DNA of 64,000 nt from Bin87 sp963666415 (GTDB lineage Bacteria > Chloroflexota > Dehalococcoidia > Lucifugimonadales > UBA3495). Below are positions 27,211 through 35,255 of this stretch, one piece after another (within the stretch, counting starts at the first letter, position 1; each line of letters begins with the position of its first letter). The stretch is taken from assembly GCA_963666415.2 (NCBI GenBank), contig CAXXPD010000003.1, positions 2,666,001 to 2,730,000 on the forward strand, in the 5' to 3' direction. Below the pieces are notes generated by a model. That model ran no database searches and was not told where the DNA came from. It saw only the letters and a program-made list of their open reading frames with translations. The position numbers were made by a program, and so were the translations under genes.

Positions 27211-27285
27211 CGGTACCTCCGTACCGAATGATTACCCATCACGACCGGCAAAAATAGTCGACGCTACCGGCAGGACTAATTGTCG
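26494..27285 (-). mobile_element. IS21-family element remnant (type A), copy 1
   Basis: Homologous to the outer part of 43159-45555. Only the istA N-terminal half and the right terminus (GCAGGACTAATTGTCGT) remain; istB and the rest of istA are missing. It abuts the rve-type element at 26493 and an IS701 remnant at ~27285. Same orientation as the other copy. Confidence 0.8.
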
Positions 27286-27536
27286 TTAATCAGACGTCCT
27301 ATGACTGTGTCATCGTCCCAGGGGGATTCAGTGAGATACCGCTGCATTGCCCTGGCTGACGCCGGTACCGTCTCGGACAGATTCTCGGCGTTGCGCCCCT
27401 CGCCGGACTGCACCAGCAGGGCCTGGAGATAATGACGGCTGTGGTTCCGCGTCTCCCGGCGCCCAAACCGCGCAGCGAAGTAAGCGTGAAAATCCTGAAA
27501 AGCCCCGTACACCTGCTCGAAAGCCGGCGCATACAC
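27286..27536 (-). pseudogene. IS701-family transposase, N-terminal fragment
   Basis: The peptide contains YAAFQDFHAYFAARFGRRE-like sequence (FQDFHAYFAARFGRRETR), HYLQALLVQSGEGRNAENLS and MQRYLTESPWDDDTVIGRL, the usual first ~85 residues of IS701 transposases. It is cut by the IS21 remnant at ~27285. A middle part of a related IS701 gene lies beside the other type-A IS21 copy at 45553-45813. Confidence 0.75.
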
Positions 27537-27646
27537 TTCCCGGCCTCACTTGCCCAAGCCTTCCCAACTACCCGGTCATCCTGTCATGCCATCCGTCGTT
27601 ATAATCCTAGAGAACGTAAACGATCCCGAATGGAAGACCGCAACTC

Positions 27647-28498
27647 TCAGGATCCCAGCTCACCCCCGCAGTGAGGACACACCCCAAGGACTACGGCGTC
27701 CTTGCCCTCTTCGTTGGCCTCCACCATCGCAGCGCTCAGGATGCCGGCGGGCAGGGCAAACAGCCCAATGCCCAACACCGCAATCGCCCCAGCCAACAAC
27801 CGGCCGATGACCGTAACCGGCACCGTATCCCCGTAACCCACAGTCGTCAATGTCACCACGCTCCACCACATCGCCGCCGGAATGCTGGAGAAAACCTCGG
27901 GCTGGGCCCGAGCCTCAGCGAAGTACATCAAAGCCGCCGCAATCACCAGCACCACCAGCAGACCGATCACCGCCGTGAGCAACTGCCCCGACCGGGAACG
28001 TATTGCCATCCCCACGCGCCTCCCTCCCGGCAGATAACGAGCCAACTTCGCGGACCGGGTCAACAACCTGATGGCCAGCAGGAAAGACAGGCTCAACTCA
28101 TCGCCGCCCGTCAACAGGATCACCACCGCCACCAGCGAAGGCAACAGTACCCCACCATCAATCAGCGCCGCCGGCGAGACCATGAAACGGGCCCGCCGCC
28201 GCCACACACCACCCTCGCCAAACCCCTCGGCAGCCGCCCAGAACCGGACCGCGTACTCGAACACGAACACACTCACCGCACCGTACTCGGACAAACGGAA
28301 CCAAAAGGAGTATCCTTCCACCAAGCTCGGCACCGTCCAGAGAATCAGAGACACGGTGTTGATCAGGATGACCCCCACCAGCAACAACTCCAACAAATAC
28401 GTGTGCCGGTCACCCCGCTGCTCGAAGAGCCGGTAGGCCCGCAACCGCAGACCCACCCGGGGACTCATCACCACAACATCCTCATGTGAAACACTCAC
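27647..28498 (-). CDS. Kv-like voltage-gated potassium channel
   Basis: 283 aa inner-membrane protein with six predicted TM segments and a pore. S1 is YLLELLLVGVILINTVSLIL; S4 carries spaced positive charges (FLLAIRLLTRSAKLARYL). S5 is LLTAVIGLLVVLVIAAALMY; the selectivity filter is TLTTVGYGD (~215) and S6 is LLAGAIAVLGIGLFALPAGI. The C-terminus is short with CPHCGGELGS, a half zinc ribbon seen in some prokaryotic Kv channels. GTG at 28496-28498 is chosen for AGGAGG ten bases upstream. It diverges from the decarboxylase gene across a 109-bp spacer. K+ flux control linked to envelope stress is plausible from context only. Confidence 0.85.
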   Translation of the reverse strand: MSVSHEDVVVMSPRVGLRLRAYRLFEQRGDRHTYLLELLLVGVILINTVSLILWTVPSLVEGYSFWFRLSEYGAVSVFVFEYAVRFWAAAEGFGEGGVWRRRARFMVSPAALIDGGVLLPSLVAVVILLTGGDELSLSFLLAIRLLTRSAKLARYLPGGRRVGMAIRSRSGQLLTAVIGLLVVLVIAAALMYFAEARAQPEVFSSIPAAMWWSVVTLTTVGYGDTVPVTVIGRLLAGAIAVLGIGLFALPAGILSAAMVEANEEGKDAVVLGVCPHCGGELGS

Positions 28499-28607
28499 AA
28501 CAAACTTGCCTCCTGTTGGCACGCTCCCACCACATCCAAAGCGTCGGCTCGACGCAAGAGCGCCCAGGACCAAGATGATGAGGCGACAACACGCCCATTA
28601 TGAAACA

Positions 28608-29810
28608 ATGAACAGCACGAACTCTACCCGCAAGGCATCCAACTACGACCAAATCCGGGACCTCCCCGACCAAACCCCCGCCTTCGTCATCGACGAAGCC
28701 GCCCTCACACAAGCCCTGCGGCGAGCGGACACCCTAAGGACCACAACCGGGTGCCAGATACTATTCGCCGTCAAGGCCTTCTCCTTCCAGCCCACCCTGG
28801 AGCTCATGGCAACACACCTGGACGGGTTCGCCGTCAGCTCCACCTTTGAGGCCAAGCTCGCCCGCTCCACTCTGGGAGACGCCGGAACCGTCCACCTCAC
28901 CACCCCAGCCATCAGGAAACAGGACCAGCCCCAGATCACCAGGTGGTGCGACTACGCAGCCTTCAACTCGTGGAACCAGTGGCGCACCCACCACGCTGCC
29001 ATCGGCGCCGACGTCCGGTGCGGACTGCGGGTCAACACCGAACTCCCCTTCGCCGGCGACCGCCGACACGATCCCTGCCGCCCCCAATCCCGCCTGGGCG
29101 AGCCACTGGCCAACGTCGCCCAGATCCTGGACGGAAACGAGCCAATCGACGGTCTGCTCATCCACACCAACTGCGAATCCACCAACCTGAAAGAGCTGGA
29201 ACTCAACGTCCGCAAACTCCAATCTTTCCTCTCCCACCGCCTCCAGAACGGCCGCCTCGGCTGGATCAACCTGGGCGGCGGATACCTGTTCCAAAGAGAC
29301 GACGGCTCGGATGTGGACCTCGAACCCCTGCGCCGCACCATCCGAGAGCTGCGCGATCACGGACTGGAAGTCTTCATCGAGCCGGGCAACGCCCTGATCC
29401 GCAACGCCGGCCACATCGTGGCCACCGTCCTCGAAATCCAGGAGACGGCCCAACACCGTACCGCCATTCTCGACACCTCAGTAAACCACATGCCCGAGGT
29501 ATTCGAGTACCAGTTCGAACCAGACGTCGCGGGACACCAGGACGGAGCCCCTTGGGACTGCAACCTGGCCGGCGCCACCTGCCTGGCCGGCGACGTGTTC
29601 GGACAATACCAGTTCCCGGAGCCCCTGTCCGTTGGAGACCGGGTGGTGTTCCCAAACTCCGGCGCCTACACCCTCGTCAAGGCACACACCTTCAACGGGG
29701 TGAACCTGCCCACCGTATACCACCTGTCCGCCGACGGACGGATGGAGATGAAGCGACGATACACCTACGAAGACTACGCCCGGCGATGGGCGGAGGATCA
29801 GGAACCATGA
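28608..29810 (+). CDS. carboxynorspermidine/carboxyspermidine decarboxylase-like (NspC family)
   Basis: 400 aa PLP-dependent alanine-racemase-fold enzyme. PLP lysine K56 is in ILFAVKAFSFQP. The barrel includes LDGFAVSSTFEAKLARS, GLRVNTELPF, HTNCES, LGWINLGGGYLF and EPGNALIRNAG. The C-terminal active-site Cys325 is in GATCLAGDVFGQYQFPEP, the motif that separates NspC from other fold-III decarboxylases. NspC converts carboxy(nor)spermidine to (nor)spermidine in the alternative polyamine pathway; the partner carboxyspermidine dehydrogenase is not in the window. ATG 28608 is used because upstream sequence is not family-like. The stop overlaps the next start (ATGA). Confidence 0.85.
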   Translation: MNSTNSTRKASNYDQIRDLPDQTPAFVIDEAALTQALRRADTLRTTTGCQILFAVKAFSFQPTLELMATHLDGFAVSSTFEAKLARSTLGDAGTVHLTTPAIRKQDQPQITRWCDYAAFNSWNQWRTHHAAIGADVRCGLRVNTELPFAGDRRHDPCRPQSRLGEPLANVAQILDGNEPIDGLLIHTNCESTNLKELELNVRKLQSFLSHRLQNGRLGWINLGGGYLFQRDDGSDVDLEPLRRTIRELRDHGLEVFIEPGNALIRNAGHIVATVLEIQETAQHRTAILDTSVNHMPEVFEYQFEPDVAGHQDGAPWDCNLAGATCLAGDVFGQYQFPEPLSVGDRVVFPNSGAYTLVKAHTFNGVNLPTVYHLSADGRMEMKRRYTYEDYARRWAEDQEP

Positions 29811-31135
29811 CCGCACTCCAGCTCTCGGAAAGGCACCTGGTCATCCCCCATCCCCAACCAAGCCAAGACGCCATGCACCACCTGGAATCAGTCGTCGCCA
29901 GCCAGACCGAGCCTGGAGACGTCCCAGTGCGCCTGGCGGTGAACCACCAGTCCCAACACGACTACGCCTGCGAGGTCGGCATCCTGCGAGGACTCCAGGA
30001 CCGGCCAGCGCCGGAATCCATCTTCCGGTTCGAACCCAGGGGACTGGAAAACACCGACCAGTTCAACGCCGTCCTGCTGATACCCACCGGAATCGGAGCC
30101 GAAATAGGCGGGCACGCCGGAGACGCCATGCCGGTCGCAAAACTCCTGGCGTCGGTCTGCGATACCCTGATCACCCACCCCAACGTGGTCAACGCCTCCG
30201 ACCTGATCCAGATACCGCCGAATGCCCTATACGTCGAGGGCAGCGTCATATCCCGGCTCATGATGGGCACCGTCGGAATCCAGAGGACACGCAACAACCG
30301 ACTTCTCGTCATCGTCGGACCCCACCACGACGACACCTTCATCCACGCGGCCATCAATTCCGTGAACGCCGCCCGAACCTCCTACGGCATGCCGGAACCC
30401 ACCATCGTCCGGATGCAGAACGGGCCCGTCATGCGCTCCAAATACGCACCCTCAGGCCGGGCTACCGGCCAAATCACCAAGCTGGAACCCCTACTCGACG
30501 TGCTGGACCACCTCGCCGGACAGTACGATGCCGTAGCCCTCACCTCCCAGATCGACGTGCCCCCAGAGTACCACGCCCAGTACTTCGAACTCCGGGGAGA
30601 GATGGTCAACCCATGGGGCGGCATCGAGGCCATGCTGACCCATACCATCTCCGCCATCTACAACATCCCTTCCGCCCACTCCCCCATGTTCGAGAGCACC
30701 GAGATCGCCAACGCGGACCCCGGGATCATCGATCCCCGCATGGCGGCCGAAGCCGTCTCCCTGGCGATGGTCCAGTGCATCCTGCACGGCCTCCAGGCCA
30801 GCCCCAAAATAGTCACCGAACCCCAAGCCAGACAACACCACAGCGTCCTCAACGCCGCCGACGTCTCGTGCATCGTCATACCCGACGGCTGCATCGGACT
30901 CCCCACCCTCGCCGCCTTAAAGCAGGGCATACCCACCATCGCAGTCCGAGAGAACCGAAACCTGATGGACAACGACCTGCGGATCCTTCCCTGGGTCCCG
31001 GGACAACTCCACGTCGCAGATAACTACCTCGAAGCAGCCGGCATCATGGCCGCTATCCGCTCGGGAACCGACCCCAGCTCAGTCCGCAGACCCCTCTCTC
31101 CCGCTCCAGTCCACCACGAAGCCAGCGCCGACTGA
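29807..31135 (+). CDS. DUF3326 family protein
   Basis: 442 aa, ATG at 29807 inside the previous gene's last codons (ATGA overlap, translational coupling). The family is recognised from LLIPTGIGAEIGGHAGDAMP, ASVCDTLITHPNVVNASDL, IPPNALYVEGSVISRLMMGT, VVNPWGG-like EMVNPWGGIEAMLTHTISAI and SCIVIPDGCIGLPTLAALKQ. DUF3326 proteins are best known from cyanobacteria and plastid-bearing lineages and have no established function. Glycine-rich GIGAEIGGHAGD and a nucleotide-sugar-like C-terminal half (GIPTIAVRENRNLMDND) suggest ligand binding. Tight coupling to an NspC-like decarboxylase suggests a role in polyamine chemistry; that is inference. Confidence 0.8.
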   Translation: MTALQLSERHLVIPHPQPSQDAMHHLESVVASQTEPGDVPVRLAVNHQSQHDYACEVGILRGLQDRPAPESIFRFEPRGLENTDQFNAVLLIPTGIGAEIGGHAGDAMPVAKLLASVCDTLITHPNVVNASDLIQIPPNALYVEGSVISRLMMGTVGIQRTRNNRLLVIVGPHHDDTFIHAAINSVNAARTSYGMPEPTIVRMQNGPVMRSKYAPSGRATGQITKLEPLLDVLDHLAGQYDAVALTSQIDVPPEYHAQYFELRGEMVNPWGGIEAMLTHTISAIYNIPSAHSPMFESTEIANADPGIIDPRMAAEAVSLAMVQCILHGLQASPKIVTEPQARQHHSVLNAADVSCIVIPDGCIGLPTLAALKQGIPTIAVRENRNLMDNDLRILPWVPGQLHVADNYLEAAGIMAAIRSGTDPSSVRRPLSPAPVHHEASAD

Positions 31136-31237
31136 CCCACCTTGGACCTTCGCTCATGACGGACGGGCCACAAAACAGCCCGACCACCAGGGATCGGGCT
31201 CTTGCAAGACCCACAGCACACCAGAACCAACCAGACC

Positions 31238-31516
31238 CTACCCCGGCACCAAGCCGTCGCCGATGAAAATGTGCGCCGCCTCCGCCAGGGTCAGGTCAAG
31301 ACCCGGCACGATGATGTCCGACTCCACCAGCTCATCCACCGGCACGGCCTCACCCTGCTCCAGCACCAAGTCGTGCATCTCGGCAAGCAGCGAACTGAAC
31401 AGGCCACCATCCTCAGCAGCCACCGCATCCACCATCCGGTTGTCGATGGCGTTCAGGCCGTCGATGGCAGCACCAGGCAGCGTGAACTGACCCTCGCCCA
31501 ATATCCGCACTATCAT
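31238..31516 (-). CDS. PspA-associated protein PspAA
   Basis: 92 aa. MIVRILGEGQFTLPGAAIDG opening, followed by LNAIDNRMVDAVAAEDGGLF, and acidic C-terminus VDELVESDIIVPGLDLTLAE: the characteristic short PspAA domain found next to PspA in actinobacteria, cyanobacteria and archaea. It follows pspA with two bases between stop and start, so co-translated. It is thought to modulate PspA; mechanism unknown. Confidence 0.85.
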   Translation of the reverse strand: MIVRILGEGQFTLPGAAIDGLNAIDNRMVDAVAAEDGGLFSSLLAEMHDLVLEQGEAVPVDELVESDIIVPGLDLTLAEAAHIFIGDGLVPG

Positions 31517-31518
31517 GA

Positions 31519-32244
31519 CTATCCCTCCGCCTTCGGGCTGGAACCGGATTCGGCGCTCCCTACCTTCAGAGCAGCCAACTCCGACTCCACGCTCTGCGAA
31601 ACCGAGATCTTCGCCAGTTCCCGATCAATGTCGTCCCGGGTGCCGGTCGGATCGTCCAACACTCCGGCCTCCACCAACTCGTCGATGGCGCCAGCCTTCG
31701 CCCGCATCTGGTCGGTCTTGTTTTCCGCGCGTTGGATGGCCAGCGACATATCGCCCATCTCCTCGGAGATACCACCCAAGGCGGCCCCAATCCGGACCTG
31801 GGCCTCGGCCGCCGAGTACTGGGCCTTGATGATCTCCTTCCGGTTACGGAAGGCATTGACCTTGGCCTGCAGCCTGGCTTCCGACGCGGTCAGCTTCTCC
31901 TGCTCCAACTCCATGTTGGCCAGCTGCTCGTCCAGGCCCTCAAGCTCAAGCTCAGATTCGTTCTTGCGCTGCAAGGCCAGACGCGCCAGGTCGTCACGCC
32001 CGGCTTCCACCGCCTGACGAGCCTGCCGCTCCAGACGGGTCACGTTGGTGCGCACGCGGTCCGCCTGTTGCTGGATGCGCCGACGAGCGGTCACCATCTC
32101 AACCACACCCCGCTTCACCCTCTGCAACATCTCCAACTGCTGCTCGTAGGAGTAATCCAACGTCTCCCGCGGATCCTCCGCCGAGTCGAGCAGCCGGTTC
32201 ATCTTCGACTTCACTATCGTGGACATCCTGGACATCATTCCCAT
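31519..32244 (-). CDS. pspA: PspA/IM30 (Vipp1) family membrane-stress protein
   Basis: 241 aa, almost entirely alpha-helical coiled coil. The N-terminal amphipathic helix is MSRMSTIVKSKMNRLLDSAE followed by DPRETLDYSYEQQLEMLQRV (hallmark DP...L.Q). Long heptad-rich helices span ~40-170 (RIQQQADRVRTNVTRLERQA). The acidic C-terminal tail is short. PspA binds damaged inner membrane as ESCRT-III-like oligomers. It is the middle gene of the 2-TM / pspA / pspAA operon, divergent from the DUF4178 gene. Confidence 0.92.
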   Translation of the reverse strand: MGMMSRMSTIVKSKMNRLLDSAEDPRETLDYSYEQQLEMLQRVKRGVVEMVTARRRIQQQADRVRTNVTRLERQARQAVEAGRDDLARLALQRKNESELELEGLDEQLANMELEQEKLTASEARLQAKVNAFRNRKEIIKAQYSAAEAQVRIGAALGGISEEMGDMSLAIQRAENKTDQMRAKAGAIDELVEAGVLDDPTGTRDDIDRELAKISVSQSVESELAALKVGSAESGSSPKAEG

Positions 32245-32302
32245 CTTCAGAATCCTCCTGAATCAAGTGCAAAGACGGAACGGAGCTCAGCTCCAGCTCC
32301 CG

Positions 32303-32479
32303 TCAATAATCTCTCTTTCGCGACGTGAAGGCCCGGACGAATATCACCAAACCGACCACCACGCACAACACTCCCCCGATCCGGACCAGGAAGTCCAGGA
32401 TACCAACCAGCATCAGTATCCCCAAAACCAGGAGCAACAACCCGCCCAATACGCTTCCGCCGGCAGTCAATAGTCGCAT
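32303..32479 (-). CDS. small two-TM membrane protein upstream of pspA
   Basis: 58 aa. ATG 32477-32479 is chosen because GGAGGTGAT precedes it. Two hydrophobic helices, VLGGLLLLVLGILMLVGILD and IGGVLCVVVGLVIFVRAF, with a basic C-terminus TSRKRDY. No named family is recognised. It sits 58 bases upstream of pspA on the same strand and could anchor or sense for PspA at the membrane, as small partners (PspC/LiaI-like) do elsewhere; that comparison is by context, not by sequence. Confidence 0.7.
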   Translation of the reverse strand: MRLLTAGGSVLGGLLLLVLGILMLVGILDFLVRIGGVLCVVVGLVIFVRAFTSRKRDY

Positions 32480-32588
32480 CCAATCACCTCCAACAACGGA
32501 CACACCATAAGGGTAAACGGCACCCGGGCCAGATTATAATGATCACTGTACCCCATTATGAGTTAAATCCTACAACGGAAGGAGCCCC
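32480..32588. promoter_or_regulatory. divergent promoter region between psp operon and DUF4178 gene
   Basis: 109-bp spacer. ATTATAAT at 32533-32540 is near-palindromic and can serve as -10 on either strand. AAGGAG lies just before the GTG of the DUF4178 gene. No sigma-54 -24/-12 pair was recognised. Confidence 0.4.
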
Positions 32589-33179
32589 GTGACAAGGAAA
32601 CCAAGTCTCATCAACCGCATCCTGGGCCGCCACAAACGGCGCCCCACCAACACTCCCGCCCACCAGCCGGACCAGAACAACCTGGCGTTCGCCGGAGTCG
32701 GAGACGTGGTCACCTTCCCAGGCCAGGCCCCGGACCACGACGACCCCTACCTGATCATAGAGCGCGTCCAACGGTATTCCGGCACCGGCGGCGAGTGGAC
32801 CGAGATAGTAACGGCCAACTCCCAACGCAGGGTCTGGATCGAATACACGAAAACACCAGACGGCCTGTTCGTCACCACCGCCCACGACCGCCAACCCCTG
32901 AGCCTGGAAGCCATCGGCCTGACCGAAGGCGAACTCATCACCCTGGACGAAGAGCACTCCCTCAACAACGGAGTCATCATCGAGGGAAAGCGCTACTCCT
33001 ACCGGAACAGCTTCGAAGCCTTCACCCAGCCAGACCACCAGCAGGGCTTCTACCTGTGGGACTTCATCGCCGACGACGGCACCCAGACACTCGCGGTCAC
33101 CAAGGCCGAGGGCATACCCTTTGAGGCATACTTCAACGACGTGATCGACCCGGACGACTTGACCCTGTACCGGTCCTAA
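32589..33179 (+). CDS. DUF4178 domain-containing protein
   Basis: 196 aa from a GTG start. The fold-like region is AGVGDVVTFPGQAPDHDDPY, then LIIERVQRYSGTGGEWTEIV and WIEYTKTPDGLFVTTAHDRQ, and FEAYFNDVIDPDDLTLYRS. DUF4178 proteins recur next to DUF350 membrane proteins, PspA and polyamine aminopropyltransferase-like genes. No catalytic residues are known. Cytoplasmic, no signal peptide. It is followed after ~100 bp by the DUF350 gene on the same strand. Confidence 0.78.
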   Translation: MTRKPSLINRILGRHKRRPTNTPAHQPDQNNLAFAGVGDVVTFPGQAPDHDDPYLIIERVQRYSGTGGEWTEIVTANSQRRVWIEYTKTPDGLFVTTAHDRQPLSLEAIGLTEGELITLDEEHSLNNGVIIEGKRYSYRNSFEAFTQPDHQQGFYLWDFIADDGTQTLAVTKAEGIPFEAYFNDVIDPDDLTLYRS

Positions 33180-33277
33180 AACGTCTACCATCCCCCGGCA
33201 TTACCCTCAACCGCCCTGGACTAAAGATCCCAACGCGCCAGCCGGCGCCACCAGTCAACAACACGGAGCAGACCAAA

Positions 33278-34165
33278 ATGGACACCCTGATTGACATCCT
33301 AACGTTCCTGCCGCGCGGACTGATCTACGTCGCGCTGGGAGTGGCCATACTGGTCCTCGCAACCCTCGCTCGCGAAATCGTCACCCGCCACAAGCTCGAA
33401 GAGGAGATCGTCACCAAGAAGAACACTGCCGTCGCCGTGCGCCTCACCGGCTACCTCCTGGGCGTGATCATCGTGTTCGTCGGCGCCGTATTCCAACCCC
33501 AGCAGTGGGACGCCAACCCCAACTCCGGCCTGGGCATCGACCGGGCGTTCGGGATGCAGCTGCTATGGACCTTCGCCTACGCCATGGCCGGCGTCGTCGC
33601 CCTGAACCTGGTACGGCCCCTCACCGACCGGCTGGTGCTCTACAAGTTCCAGGTAGAGAAGGAGATCGTCGAAGACCAAAACGTGGGCGTCGCCGCCGCC
33701 GAATTCGGAATCAACGTCGCCGCCGGACTAGCCATCGCCGGAGCCATCGCCGGCTACGGCAACCCCCTCAACGCCCTGGCGTTCTTCGGCCTCGGCCTCA
33801 CCGCCCTAATCCTGTTTGCCCTGTTTTACGAGTGGTCCACGCCCTTCAACATCCACGACGAAATCGAATCCGGCAACCCTGCCGTCGGCATCGCCCTGGG
33901 CGGCAACCTGGTCGCCATCGGACTCGTGGTCTTCAAGGCCACCTTCGGCGACTTCTTCGGCTGGACGACAAGCCTCATCGAATTCGGAGTCTTCGCCATC
34001 TTCGGCTTCGCCATGCTCTACCTGATCAGGCTCGCCGTCGACACCCTCATACTGCCGAGAACCAAGACCTCCGAAGCGCTGGCAGGAGGCCGCAACATCG
34101 GAGTCGCCATCGTAGAGAGCACGGTAGCCATCAGCTCCGCCCTCATCCTGCTGGTCGCCATCTGA
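33278..34165 (+). CDS. DUF350 family membrane protein (duplicated unit)
   Basis: 295 aa, about eight TM helices in two DUF350-type repeats. Repeat 1 spans LIYVALGVAILVLATLAREI, KKNTAVAVRLTGYLLGVIIV and LLWTFAYAMAGVVALNLVRP. Repeat 2 spans ALILFALFYEWSTPFNIHDE, ESGNPAVGIALGGNLVAIGL and FGFAMLYLIRLAVDTLIL, with a third 'GRNIGVAIVESTVAISSALI' edge. The recurring [KNG]-[NP]-x-[AGV]-V-[AG]-[IV] motif is the DUF350 signature. It is an inner-membrane protein with unknown transport or sensing role. Start ATG is preceded by GGAGCAG. Confidence 0.82.
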   Translation: MDTLIDILTFLPRGLIYVALGVAILVLATLAREIVTRHKLEEEIVTKKNTAVAVRLTGYLLGVIIVFVGAVFQPQQWDANPNSGLGIDRAFGMQLLWTFAYAMAGVVALNLVRPLTDRLVLYKFQVEKEIVEDQNVGVAAAEFGINVAAGLAIAGAIAGYGNPLNALAFFGLGLTALILFALFYEWSTPFNIHDEIESGNPAVGIALGGNLVAIGLVVFKATFGDFFGWTTSLIEFGVFAIFGFAMLYLIRLAVDTLILPRTKTSEALAGGRNIGVAIVESTVAISSALILLVAI

Positions 34166-34190
34166 GGAAACCACCAAAACCGGCCCTCGC

Positions 34191-35255
34191 TCAGAGCGCC
34201 AGCAGCCGAGCCCGTATCCCAGCGTCAGCAACACGGGCCTGCTCCGCAGCCGCTCGAGCGTCCAACACAACCTGCCCGCTTTCGATAATGACAGACAGAA
34301 CCCCAGCATCCGGCGCTGGAAAAGCGCGGTTCACCACCGGCTCCAGCAGATGGTCAAACGCGCGGACGTCGCCAACCACCGTCGCCCAAGAATCTGCCCA
34401 CGCGTCGGCAGTCCCGTCGTAGAGCTGCAGCAGGAACACCGCCCGCAGCGGGTCCAACCCCTCCGTCATCAGCGCCAGAACCCGCAGGTCGTCGCCCATC
34501 CCGGTCCCGAACTCCACCGGCTGCCCGCCTTCACCCCACAGGACGTCTGAATAGAGGTCGAATCGACCAATAAGGCCCTCAGTCTCACCCACCAACCAGC
34601 CGATGAAAGACCGACCCAACTCCGTCACCCGGGAGAACCCGTCCGAGCCCAGTCCCAGCAGACGCCGCCGGTACAGGCCGGCAACCACCGGCCAGCACGG
34701 CTCTCCACGATCCAGCGCCGCCGGAGAAGGCACCCGACAAGCGCATTTGTCCACGAAATAGAGAACCAGGCAGGCCCGCATCCAGTCCAACCACTCGTCC
34801 AAGTCGCCCACGTAACCAGCGGCCATCCCCCAATCCAGCGGACGGTAACACGGCGCCAGACGCAGCAACAGATCACCTCCCCCGCTGGCCGGGCCGGCGC
34901 AAAAGGCCGGGCCGTGGATGCGCGGAGCAATCGGAACGTCAGCCCGGGCCAGAGAGCCCCAACCACGCCCGGTGTAAAACGACAACTGGCAGAAACCCTC
35001 ACGCCACTGGCCCACCAGCTCAAACAGCTCGGCGTAGCAGGCGGGCAGGTCAGGATTGCCGACGCAATCCAGTCCAGCCAACACCTCAGCCCGCTCGGAA
35101 GCGTTCTCGGGGAAAAGCCCATCCAACAACGAACGCAGCGTCAGGACACGGGCATCATCGGACAGGACCGCGTCCAAGTAGGTGTCGTAGGGAAAGCGGT
35201 CAGTCCAAACCGAAACCGACAACCCGCCCCGGCTACCCCCGGACATCGGCCTCAT
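34191..35255 (-). CDS. unknown protein, last gene of the SecA-like operon
   Basis: 354 aa, not recognised. It is cytosolic in character (no signal or TM), rich in Trp, Cys and acidic residues, and apparently helical (YLDAVLSDDARVLTLRSLLD, YAELFELVGQWREGFCQLSF, DEWLDWMRACLVLYFVDKCA). Its start overlaps the stop of the lipoprotein gene by four bases (ATGA), so the two are translationally coupled. The operon's genes end here, 25 bases from the convergent DUF350 gene stop. A role as partner or chaperone of the SecA-like ATPase is only inferred from coupling. Confidence 0.7.
   Translation of the reverse strand: MRPMSGGSRGGLSVSVWTDRFPYDTYLDAVLSDDARVLTLRSLLDGLFPENASERAEVLAGLDCVGNPDLPACYAELFELVGQWREGFCQLSFYTGRGWGSLARADVPIAPRIHGPAFCAGPASGGGDLLLRLAPCYRPLDWGMAAGYVGDLDEWLDWMRACLVLYFVDKCACRVPSPAALDRGEPCWPVVAGLYRRRLLGLGSDGFSRVTELGRSFIGWLVGETEGLIGRFDLYSDVLWGEGGQPVEFGTGMGDDLRVLALMTEGLDPLRAVFLLQLYDGTADAWADSWATVVGDVRAFDHLLEPVVNRAFPAPDAGVLSVIIESGQVVLDARAAAEQARVADAGIRARLLAL

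Noticed and set aside
28943..31135. Long 730-codon frame starting inside the decarboxylase gene
   Set aside because: Its first ~290 codons are an out-of-frame reading of the NspC-like gene (Arg/Pro-rich); the real DUF3326 protein starts at 29807.
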